Source of the DNA: Bog-756 sp963769765
Lineage (GTDB): Bacteria; Actinomycetota; Acidimicrobiia; Acidimicrobiales; RAAP-2
Length of the DNA: 64,000 nucleotides
Direction: 5' to 3'
Assembly (NCBI GenBank): GCA_963769765.1
Contig: CAVYNA010000005.1
Location: 186,001-250,000 of the forward strand
Shown here piece by piece: positions 1 to 8,752 of this stretch. Each line of letters starts with the position of its first letter. Position 1 is the first letter of the stretch. The notes under the pieces were generated by a model, which was given only the letters and a program-made list of their open reading frames with translations, did no database searches and was not told where the DNA came from. The position numbers and the translations under genes are program-made.

Positions 1-316
1 TTCGTTGAGCAGCCGTTGTGGATCGTTGGCGGACACGAGATCAGCCTAGAAGTGAATGTGGCCAATCAGGATCATGAAATGGCGACGGACAAGACCCTCG
101 GACGGAATGTTCATGTTGCACTACCGGTCCACCGTCACGATGATCAGTGATGAGGCCGATGCTCAGATCGTCGCCTCTCATGCACGGTTGCGCTGGACGG
201 AAACCTCCATCCGTGCATCCATGATCGAAGCCGAGGCCTGACGGATCACCCGTGTAACGGCACGAGTGGGGCACCCGTACCCGAGCCATCGGGCTCAACG
301 TGTGGCCATGCTCGGG
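1..316. other. Intergenic stretch with no supported gene
   Basis: The first 316 bases precede the 3' end of the minus-strand Ig-repeat gene. Only two short open frames fit here (61 and 85 codons on opposite strands). They overlap each other and have no ribosome binding site or recognisable protein features. Base composition is a little less GC-rich than the rest of the window. I see no tRNA, terminator or repeat. Confidence 0.5.
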
Positions 317-2680
317 CTACGTGGCCGTCACGAGAACGACTTGACTTTGGCCGCCCAGCACTGAGCCCGAGCCGCCGTAGATGGCCCGGATCACATGGGT
401 GCCCTTGGCCAGCGTGACCACCGCCGCCGCCTTGCCGTTCGCCACGGTGGCGGTGGCCACCGCCGTCGATCCGTCGAAGAAGGTGACCGTGCCACCGGTG
501 ACCTTGCCCTTGCCGGTGACCGGTGACATGACCGTCGCAGTCAGCGTGTCCTTCCTGCCGCCCTTGATGCTCGGGTGGGCCGCCTTGAGGGTCATTGACG
601 TGGTGGTGGTCACGCCCAGGGTGGCGACGGCCGTGGTGACCGTGCCTGTCGAGTTGGTGAACACCGCACGGAATTGGGCACCGTTGTCAGCGAGCGCCGC
701 GATCACCGCGTACGAGTACGAGGTGGCCCCGGGGATGTCCGACCAGGTCAGCCCGCTGTCGTTCGAGCGCTGCCACTGGGCGGTCGGCCCGGGGATCCCG
801 TAGGCGACGGCCATGAACGTGTACGACGTCCCCACATTGATCGTCTGGGAGACAGGCGACGAGACCAGGGTCGGGGCCATGGTGACCGACAGGACGGCCC
901 CGGCCGTGGTTACGGACCCGGTCGTATTGGAGAACACCGCCCGGAACTGGGCGCCTCCGTCGGCGGCTGCTGCTGTGGCCGTGTAGGTGGTGGTCGTGAC
1001 CCCGGGGTGGACGACGGTCAGGGCACCGGTCACCGGGCCCCACGTGACCCCGTTGTCACCCGAGCGCTGCCACTGGACGTCCGGGGCCGGCTGGCCGGTG
1101 GCAGTGGCGGTGAACGTGTACGCCCCGCCGATTGCTGTCGAGGTCGATGCCGGCGACGTCGTCACCACCGGAGGCTGGGTGACGTACAGGACTGCCGGGG
1201 TCGTGGTGGCCGAGCCCGAACTGTTGGTGAAGACAGCCTCGAACTGTGCACCTTGGTCGCCGGCGGCGGCAGTCGCCGTGTACGTGGTGGACGTGGCCCC
1301 GACGACGGGGGCCCAGGTGAGCCCATTGTCGTTCGAACGCTCCCACTGCACGGTCGGCGTGGGATAGCCCGAGGCCGCCGCCGTGAAGCTGAAGGAGGCG
1401 CCGGCGGCCACGGTGACCGCCAGCGGGGATGTCGTCACCACCGGCAACAGGGGAACGGACAGGGTGGCCGGCGATGTCGTGGCCGTGCCCTGGCTGTTGG
1501 TGAACACGGCCCGGAACTGGGCACCGTCGTCAGCGGGAGCCGCTGTGGCCGAGTAGGACGCCGACGTCGCGCCGGTGACGGGGGCCCAAGTGAGCCCGCC
1601 GTCGGTCGAGCGCTCCCATTGCACGGTGGGAGCTGGGATGCCCGATGCGGCCGCCACGAACGAGTACGACTGGCCGACCGTCACCGACGTGCTGGTCGGC
1701 GACGTGGTGACCAGTGGCGCCACCGGTGCAGGGGTCACCGTCAGCGCGCCGGCGCCCGTGGTCACCGAGCCCGATGCGTTGGTGAACACCGCACGGAACC
1801 AGTGGGCGTTGTCGGCCGGGGTCGCGACCCCCGTGTAGGTAGTGCTGGTCGCACCCGCGATGTCCGAGTAGGTCACTCCACCGTCGGTCGAGCTCTGCCA
1901 CTGGACGGTCGGTGCCGGACTGCCCGAGGCCGCTGCGGTGAACGAGTACGACTGGCCGACCGTCACCGACGTGCCTGCGGGTGTCGTGGTCACGAGGGGA
2001 GGCAGCGGTACCGGGGTGGTGCTGTTGTCGAGGGAGAAGGACACGTTCGGCATGGAGAGGTAGGACTGGAGCCGGCCACGGACCCAGTTGATCCCAGTCG
2101 TTCCCGTGCAGCAGCCCGGGGCGGATGACTCGTCCCACTCGAAGTTGCCACCGATGGCCGTCACCGAAACCCGGTAGGCATGGGACGCATACATCACCGT
2201 CGGCGGGATCTGGATCTGGAACTGGGTCTCGCCGTTGATCGACGGCGTACGGGACACGCTGGCGATCGGCACGACGCTCAGGTTGACCAGGGTGCCGTTC
2301 ACCACCGGTCCGTTCGGGAGGCTTGTCTGCGGCGACCCCGGCCACACCCCGTCGCTGATCGCCACCATGAAGCCCGCCTGGTTGGCACCGGTACCCCACC
2401 AGGTCACCGTGTTGACGGTGCCGTCAGCAGGGATCTGGAACGCCTGCGAGTAGCCCGTGGTGTCGGCATCGCTGCCCTGCTGGTTGTCGAGCTGGGCCAG
2501 GAGAGTTGGGTCGGCAGTGGGGGTGAACGCCATGCTCGACTCGAATCCGGGGATCCCGCTCTGCGCGGCCGAATAGATGTTCACGGTTGCCGCACCTGCG
2601 GGCACAACGGACACGACCGATGCTGCCGACAGCGACACGAGCACGGCGGCGACGCTGACGGAAACGGCGAATTTCCTCAC
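317..2680 (-). CDS. Secreted multi-Ig-like repeat surface protein
   Basis: Encodes 787 residues. Residues 1-30 are a classical Sec signal peptide ending VVPAGA. Residues 31 to about 215 form an N-terminal domain I do not recognise, rich in W and G and with a CC pair. Residues about 220-690 hold five Ig-like repeats of about 95 residues, each marked by VQW.RS.D.G.TW and then GAQFRAVFTNS. A final Big_3-like Ig domain (about 700-787, FFDGSTAVATATV) closes the protein. There is no sortase motif or C-terminal anchor, so it is probably secreted or held non-covalently; an adhesin or matrix role is inference. The GTG start is supported by AAGGAG six bases upstream. A 17-bp inverted repeat lies in its leader, and a divergent glycosyltransferase sits next door. 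Confidence 0.85.
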   Translation of the reverse strand: MRKFAVSVSVAAVLVSLSAASVVSVVPAGAATVNIYSAAQSGIPGFESSMAFTPTADPTLLAQLDNQQGSDADTTGYSQAFQIPADGTVNTVTWWGTGANQAGFMVAISDGVWPGSPQTSLPNGPVVNGTLVNLSVVPIASVSRTPSINGETQFQIQIPPTVMYASHAYRVSVTAIGGNFEWDESSAPGCCTGTTGINWVRGRLQSYLSMPNVSFSLDNSTTPVPLPPLVTTTPAGTSVTVGQSYSFTAAASGSPAPTVQWQSSTDGGVTYSDIAGATSTTYTGVATPADNAHWFRAVFTNASGSVTTGAGALTVTPAPVAPLVTTSPTSTSVTVGQSYSFVAAASGIPAPTVQWERSTDGGLTWAPVTGATSASYSATAAPADDGAQFRAVFTNSQGTATTSPATLSVPLLPVVTTSPLAVTVAAGASFSFTAAASGYPTPTVQWERSNDNGLTWAPVVGATSTTYTATAAAGDQGAQFEAVFTNSSGSATTTPAVLYVTQPPVVTTSPASTSTAIGGAYTFTATATGQPAPDVQWQRSGDNGVTWGPVTGALTVVHPGVTTTTYTATAAAADGGAQFRAVFSNTTGSVTTAGAVLSVTMAPTLVSSPVSQTINVGTSYTFMAVAYGIPGPTAQWQRSNDSGLTWSDIPGATSYSYAVIAALADNGAQFRAVFTNSTGTVTTAVATLGVTTTTSMTLKAAHPSIKGGRKDTLTATVMSPVTGKGKVTGGTVTFFDGSTAVATATVANGKAAAVVTLAKGTHVIRAIYGGSGSVLGGQSQVVLVTAT

Positions 2681-2708
2681 GTGTACTCCTTGGCGGGCGA
2701 ACGCTGAT

Positions 2709-2752
2709 CGTTGATGGCCGACGTCTTGTGGAATGGACGTCGGCCATCAACG
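2709..2752. repeat. Perfect 17-bp inverted repeat in divergent intergenic region
   Basis: Arms at 2709-2725 and 2736-2752 (CGTTGATGGCCGACGTC and its exact complement) flank a 10-base loop. It lies 29 bases 5' of the Ig-repeat gene start and about 160 bases 5' of the divergent glycosyltransferase. It is therefore upstream of both genes and unlikely to be an ordinary terminator. It could be a leader hairpin of the minus-strand mRNA or a long dyad operator. Confidence 0.75.
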
Positions 2753-2914
2753 GACTGCTGATCGCAGAGTACGGATGCCACATGACGTGCATATGACGAC
2801 GCTCGTCCGATCCTTCGCAGGCTTCAAACCATCATTCGATCAATCTGGTAGGGCGTCTCTGATAAATTCGGTGCGACCCATCCGTTGTGTGGATCGGTCC
2901 TCCTTCGGGCTGCG

Positions 2915-4072
2915 ATGACGAACAATTCGACGACCCATTCGCGTCAGCCCGGAGCCGGCCCCTCTTTGCGCCGGAAGGTCAAGCGGGCGGCACACGCCGA
3001 AATCAATCGCCGAGTCTTCTTTCCGTTGCCGGTGGCCGACATCGCGCCGAATGCTCCATCCATTTCGCTGACCGAGGGCGAACCTTGGAATGGCGCAACG
3101 CTCGAGGGGCTGCCCTTCGATCCCGAGACCACCGACGTTCGTTCGGCGTCGACGGCGTCTCGACCGATGCAGGCCTGGTTCCTCCCGAACGCTCTGATCG
3201 CTCCAGCCGATGGGCTGGTCCTGTCTCGATGGTCGCGGAGGATCGTCGCAGAGTCGATCAACACCGGGGTCGAGTCCCTGAACTCCGGCCCTGAGCAGTC
3301 GGTTCGACTGCGGCGGCTCTTGCAGCTCCGACCGTCTTCGGTCACCGAGACGGCGTCGCTGCTCTTCTCTCCGGGCCGCAACTACTACCACTCGCTTGTG
3401 GACAATCTGGCGCGTGTGTGCGCGTTCGGGTTGTCCCCGCTCTCGTCGGACCATGTCGAGGTGCTGTACAACGGGCCACTCACCGCCGTCGAGCGCCTCG
3501 TCCTCGACCGGATCCGTCCGCCGAACGTCTCGTTGCGTCCGTTGAGCACTGACCGGCTGGTCCGGGCCGAGCGCCTCGCGCTCCCGACCTTTCCCGCCTG
3601 GAGGTTCAGCGGGTGGCTGCCGTCGTGGTACGTGACCCGACTACGCCAGGCGCTCGTGCCCGATCGGCCTCCGCGTCGATCGGAGCGCTTGTACGTCGTC
3701 CGACGAGGCGCTCGCAGAGTGACGAATGAAGAGGAACTGTTACGAACGTTGAATCGCCACGGATTTCGTCCCGTCCAGTTGGAGCATCTCTCCTTTCTGG
3801 AACAGGTCGAGCTGTTCTACGACGCCGAGGCGGTCGTTGCTCCTCATGGGGCCGGCCTGACGAATCTCCTCTTCGCGAACACCGCATTGGTCGTCGAGAT
3901 CTTCTCGACACAGTACGTGTACCCGCACTACGTCATGATGGCCAGGTCACTCGGACACGAGTATCGATTCGTTCTCGGAGCTCGAACGACGCGGTGGGAG
4001 GACTTCGAGACGGATCCCTCCTCAGTGGAGAGCGAGGTCGTCGCCGGTTTGGAGATGCTGGGCAAGCGCTAG
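2915..4072 (+). CDS. GT61-family (DUF563) glycosyltransferase
   Basis: Encodes 385 residues from the ATG at 2915; an in-frame TTG at 2885 would add ten residues. Neither start has a clear ribosome binding site. The C-terminal half carries the DUF563/GT61 signature: RRSERLYVVRRGARRV, then a region around LEHLSFLEQVELF, then VVAPHGAGLTNLLFA, the nucleotide-sugar-binding HGAG segment, followed by VVEIF. An HSLVDN segment around residue 160 is also typical. Enzymes of this family transfer sugars to protein or polysaccharide; the acceptor is unknown. No signal peptide or membrane helix is seen, so it should be cytoplasmic. Its divergent neighbour is the Ig-repeat secreted protein, which is a possible but unproven substrate. 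Confidence 0.8.
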   Translation: MTNNSTTHSRQPGAGPSLRRKVKRAAHAEINRRVFFPLPVADIAPNAPSISLTEGEPWNGATLEGLPFDPETTDVRSASTASRPMQAWFLPNALIAPADGLVLSRWSRRIVAESINTGVESLNSGPEQSVRLRRLLQLRPSSVTETASLLFSPGRNYYHSLVDNLARVCAFGLSPLSSDHVEVLYNGPLTAVERLVLDRIRPPNVSLRPLSTDRLVRAERLALPTFPAWRFSGWLPSWYVTRLRQALVPDRPPRRSERLYVVRRGARRVTNEEELLRTLNRHGFRPVQLEHLSFLEQVELFYDAEAVVAPHGAGLTNLLFANTALVVEIFSTQYVYPHYVMMARSLGHEYRFVLGARTTRWEDFETDPSSVESEVVAGLEMLGKR

Positions 4073-4129
4073 AGATCGGCACCTCCTGCCGCGTCGGTCC
4101 GACCTTCGAGGATCTGCGATCATCGTCAC

Positions 4130-4678
4130 GTGGCGGGCTTACTCGACACCCGACGACTCCGGCTACGCGAGTGGACCGAGGGCGACCTCGACGCGCTGAG
4201 CGACCTCTTCGCCAAGCCGGAAGTGTGGCACTTCCCATTCCGGCGGGGTTTCACCCGCGCAGAGACCGAACGGTACCTGGCCACCCGGATCCGTCTGCAG
4301 GAGGAACGTGGATGGTGTGAGCGAGCGGCCGAGCTGCGCGATTCGGGCGACCTGATCGGGTACATCGGACTGTCATTGCCCGAGTGGCTTCCCGAGGCGA
4401 TGCCGACCCCGGAGATCGGCTGGAGGCTCGACCCGGCCCACTGGCACAAGGGCCTCGCGACCGAAGGGGCCCGGGCCATGCTCGGGCTCGGCTTCGGCAC
4501 CCTGGATCTCGAGACGATCATCGCGATCTACGAAGTCGACAACATTGCGTCCGGCCGGGTGATGGAGCGGCTCGGCATGCGGGTCGACCGGGACACGGTC
4601 CATCCGGAACACGAATATCCACTTCGCATCTACCGCTTGGACGCGATCGCGTGGCGTGAGCAGAACGGAGCGCCGTAA
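4130..4678 (+). CDS. GNAT-family N-acetyltransferase (RimJ/RimL-like)
   Basis: Encodes 182 residues from a GTG start with no obvious ribosome binding site. The N-terminus LLDTRRLRLREW is the usual first strand of RimJ/RimL-type acetyltransferases. IGYIGL, EIGWRLDPAHWHKGLATEGARA (the acetyl-CoA pyrophosphate loop region) and NIASGRVMERLGM complete the GNAT fold. It transfers acetyl from acetyl-CoA to an amine; the acceptor could be a protein N-terminus or a small molecule and cannot be predicted. It lies 57 bases after the GT61 gene on the same strand and may be cotranscribed. Confidence 0.85.
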   Translation: MAGLLDTRRLRLREWTEGDLDALSDLFAKPEVWHFPFRRGFTRAETERYLATRIRLQEERGWCERAAELRDSGDLIGYIGLSLPEWLPEAMPTPEIGWRLDPAHWHKGLATEGARAMLGLGFGTLDLETIIAIYEVDNIASGRVMERLGMRVDRDTVHPEHEYPLRIYRLDAIAWREQNGAP

Positions 4679-4779
4679 GGCGGTGACTGCAACGCAGTGG
4701 GGGTGGCGACTGGATCACGCGTTGACGCGCTCGGACTCTGGGACGAAGTCGCCGACGCGTTGCGGATCGGTGCCGGGCG

Positions 4780-7700
4780 TCAGATCTGGATGGCGTCGAA
4801 GTAGCTGATCCGCTGGGTTGCATCGCCAGCGTCCTGCAACGTGTACTGCTCGGCTTCGGCGATCAGGATCCGCATCGGTTGGGTTCCGCGCACGACGGGA
4901 AGGCTGAGCGTGCCCTTCCAGGTGGTAACGGGTGGGCTTGTCGAAGCCGAGAGCGTGATCGCCGCTCCGGTCGGGACCCACTGCAGCTCGGGATCGGAGA
5001 CGCCGGGCAGCTGGGTCTCGACGACCGCGGTCATGGTCGGGGTGAACTCGTTGGCATTGAAGGAGTAGCCCACGCCGGACACGACCACCTTGACCGACGT
5101 CGTCGTAGGGAAGGTCAGCGTCGCCGAGCGGTCCGGAGCCAGTTGCGCGAAGTTCGCCTGGGTGACCCGGGAGATCTCGTTGCCGGGCACGGACGAGGGT
5201 TGGTAACGGACGAGACCGAGCCGCACGAATGGCCAGTAGCTCGCTCCGGCGAAAAGGACGATGTCCGTGTACCAGAGCTGATGGGTCGGGTCCCAGTTGA
5301 CCGTGTGGCCGGCGACGTCGACCCAGGGTGTCGAGTCCGTCTGTTCGGCGAGGAGCACCCCGGTCTGCGTCGCCGACGTAGAGAAGAAATCGGAGAGCGA
5401 AGGGACCGCGGTGACCGGATCGGAGATGAACAGGGGATCGCGTCCGTACTGAGTCACCAGCGGCGTCAGTTCGGACGGGAGCGTGAAGTCGGGCGGGGGG
5501 TCTGCAACGATCGCCCCGAGCAGCTCGCCCTCTCCGGACGACCACCACGGTCGGCCGAGGTAGACGCGCAGGATGTTGCCGGCGCGGTTGCTCGAGATCT
5601 TGGTCGAACTCGTCTTCGTCCGCCACTGGAAGGCAGGAAGGATGTAGCGGATGTCCGGGGGAGCCGGACGGGCGGAGCTCGGGATGTTCGCGAGTGCCCC
5701 CAGCGGCGTCGGAGGGCTCGCACTGGCCTCGAGGCTCGAACGCGTGACCGAGGGTACGACGTACTGCACGTTGACGACCGCGCCCGAAGGGATTGCGCCG
5801 CCGGCGATCCTTGCGATGGTCCCCGTGGTGTCGTTCTCAGTGAAGTCCACACCCGACTGATACCCGAGCGAGGTCGTCGCGTCCGTCACGACCGTGGCAC
5901 CCGGCGCCAGACCAGCAGCGTTGACCGTCACGGCAGTCGTGCCGGTCAAGGTCACCGTGGCGTACTCGGCGAAGTACTCGAGGAATCGCGTCGTGGCGAG
6001 CACCTGGTAGTCGATGTTGCGGTGCTTGGTGTCACCGAAGTCGTGACGCATCGCCCCGAGCGGCACGGTTGCCGGCGATCCCGCGTCGATCTCGATCTCG
6101 CCGACTCGGCTGTTGCCAGCGAGCTCGATCGAGCCCAACTTGTTCTTCCCGTCGTCGAACGGCTCGGTCCATTGGGCGAGCACGTCGAGCCTCTGGGTGG
6201 ACGGGGGGTCGAAGGTGATGTCCCCGTCGATCGACGCATAGGTCGCACCGGTCGTCCTGGTCGGGGTGACCGCCGGGAGGTCGGGTGCCAGGAGGGGCTG
6301 TCGGACCGCGTGGACGATGGTCAATTCGCGGTAGGGAGTGAACATCCAGTGCTGGCCGGCGAGGATCATGGCTTCGAGCGACGGAGACGCGAGGCCGGCC
6401 TGCTCGAGCCAGTTCCACAAGGTCATGAGCGCGAGATCCGCGGAGTTGAAGTACGAACTGACCCGGACGGTGGTGACCGACGCCTTGGGCGCGAGGGCGG
6501 TGAGGGTGAAGTTGTTGCCCGACGTCGGAAGCGTCGGTGGCGCGGAGCCGGCCTTGACCTCGAGCGAGAAGAGCTGCGCGCTCGGCCACGCTGCCGAAAT
6601 GGGGACAAGGGTGGTCGGGCTCGTAGCGGTGGTGCCGGGCAGGAACTGGAACGCGGCACCGCGCGCGATCGGGTCGGGCATGTACGGCAGTGCCAGCGTG
6701 CTACCCGGGTAGTAGACCCACTGCTGGCCGGCGTTGAGCGGCTGCGTGTCGTCTATTCCACCTTCGGCCGTCATGACCGACGGTGTGGCGAAGGTCTGTC
6801 CGTCGAGGCCGGCGATGGTGGCGTACAGGCTGACCTGCGGCTTGCCCGTGCTGTCGTCGAGCGCGCCGAGCTGTTCGGCCATTTGGACCGAGGTGGTCGG
6901 CGGTGCCACCCAACGGCTGGTCGGGAGGATGGAAGGATCCGAGTCGGGGATGTTGTAGTTGCTGCGGATGACGAGGGTCTCGAGGGAGTCACCCGGCGTG
7001 CGCGGCCCGGTCGGGACCAGCACCGGCGTCGCGACCGGTTCAGCGCGTCCGTAGAACCCCGCGGGGCTGGCCCAGGTGAAGGCGGCCGCCGAGGTGTCCG
7101 TCGAGAACGGGATGCTGTTGCCGGCGAGGTCGACCGCACGGGCCCGCATCTGGTAGGTGTGCCCGAATCGGAGCGGCGGGAGCGTACCCGGCGTGGCGGC
7201 GTACGCGATCTGCAAGGGGAACGCTCCTGTCGCCGGATTGTAGGTCTCCGGCGTGAGCCCGTCGGTGGGCGAATCGGAGAGATGCTGGCCAGGTCGCGGA
7301 GCGACCAGGCTCCAACCGCGCCAACCGATGAGGGTCTCGGGAAGGCACTGATTGCCCGAGGTGCCGTCGCCGGGGGAACTCAGACCGAGCTCGATCCATC
7401 CCTCGTCGCCCGAGGGCACCGGAACGGTCGTCCCCGGCGAACCGATCACGTAGCCGCCCGGACCGGGGGCCGGGGCTGCCGAGCGGGCACAGAGCTGTCC
7501 CCAGGTCTTGGTCGTCTGGTCGTACACGTCGAGGCGGTACCCCTGGGTGATGTCCTCCGCATAAAGCGTCACCGGCGGAGGCGGTGAGGTGGTGAGCTCC
7601 GAGTTCAGCGTGTCCGAGCTCTGCAGGGCGCCGTAGAGCGGCGGCCGCGTTGGCGGTCCGGGCGAGCGAGAGCCCGGCCGACCGCAGGGTCGGCACGGCG

Positions 7701-8752
7701 TAGGACGTCGGTGTGTCGAAGGACCGAGCAGGGCCGAGGGCGCGCGCCACTGTCTTTGCGAAGGCGAGCATCTTCGCAGTCGCTCCGTCGAGATCGAACT
7801 CGAGCAGCTCATAGGCCGCGGGGTCGCTCAGCCGCAGCTGGCCCGCGGCCAGTTCGGGAGCGACGGTACGGGGTGCCGGTAGCCAGGTGGTGGGGTCAGC
7901 CATCACCGTCGGCGAGACGTCGGTGTTGGTGCCCCCGGCGGCGATGATCTTCGGGGACCAGGTGGGGTTCACCTGAACGGAGACTGGGTTCGGTAGTGCG
8001 CCTGTGGGGACCGGGATCGACAGGTCGACGACCAGGCCGAGCAGCCGGAGGAGTGGTGGGTGCCGCGCGAGGAGCGACAGGATCTTGTGGAAGTCGATGG
8101 TCGGTGGCGTCGGGCTCGGCGTGTTGGTGTTGTTCGCACCCGCGGGCAGCACCGGGGTGAGCGTGTTGAGGAACAGCTTCGCCTGCACCAGGTCGAGTCC
8201 CGGGTCGGGCGCCCGTTGCGGGATGACCCCCTCACCCGGGACGGAGCCCCCTCTGCCACCGACGAACGAGCCCAACAGGCTCCTCACGTAGGCGCTCTCG
8301 GCGTCGTCGCTGGTCGGGAGGTTGGCGAAGGTCCCCTGGAGGAGTTGACTGCTCCCGTCGGGCCACTCGGTCGGAGTCGTCGACGCGAGCTGCGTGTACG
8401 CGTTGACGAAGTAATCGCGGACGTTGCCGGCCGGGTAGGAGAAGAACTTCTGGGTGGCGAGCGACTGGTAGCCGAACGGCGCCACGAGCGTGGTCGACGA
8501 GAAGAGGAGGTTCCAGAGCGCGACGCTCGGTGCGGGGCTCACCACCGTCGCCGTGTGTGCGACGCCATTGACGGTGACCGATCCCCAGTTGAGCGCGGTC
8601 GAGGGCCAGGGGAGCCAGTCCGGGAACGAGCCGAGCTGTCCGGGCGACGATGTGGGTGTGAGCCGCGGCGCAATGTGCACCGAGACGAGGACCTTCCCAC
8701 CGGCGGTCCCCTTGGGGATCGCCGTGAAGACCATCCGCTGGTCCGCGCTCAC
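4780..8752 (-). CDS. Giant protein of unknown function, frameshifted (partner of the Tat-exported protein)
   Basis: One gene read in two frames. From 8752 to about 7640 the protein starts V-S-A-D-Q-R-M-V-F-T-A-I; from about 7640 to 4780 it continues in the next frame from LYGALQSSDTLN. Removing one base near 7640 (GCGGCCGCCGCTC on the coding strand) joins them into 1323 residues, and 3973 bases is one more than a multiple of three. The GTG start overlaps the previous stop as GTGA, indicating translational coupling. Visible features are a fibronectin-III-like strand (MRARAVDLAGNSIPF) and many Ser/Thr/Pro-rich beta segments. No signal peptide, membrane helix or catalytic motif is evident. I do not recognise the family. 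The frameshift could be a sequencing or assembly error or a real lesion. Confidence 0.75.

Noticed and set aside
4879..7587. A 902-codon open frame antisense to the giant gene
   Set aside because: It is rich in Arg, Gly, Asp and Glu with no domain, a typical mirror of GC-biased third positions; the opposite strand encodes protein-like sequence.
7625..7660. Programmed +1 frameshifting in the giant gene
   Set aside because: No slow codon, stop or slippery site is present at the join; a simple indel explains it.
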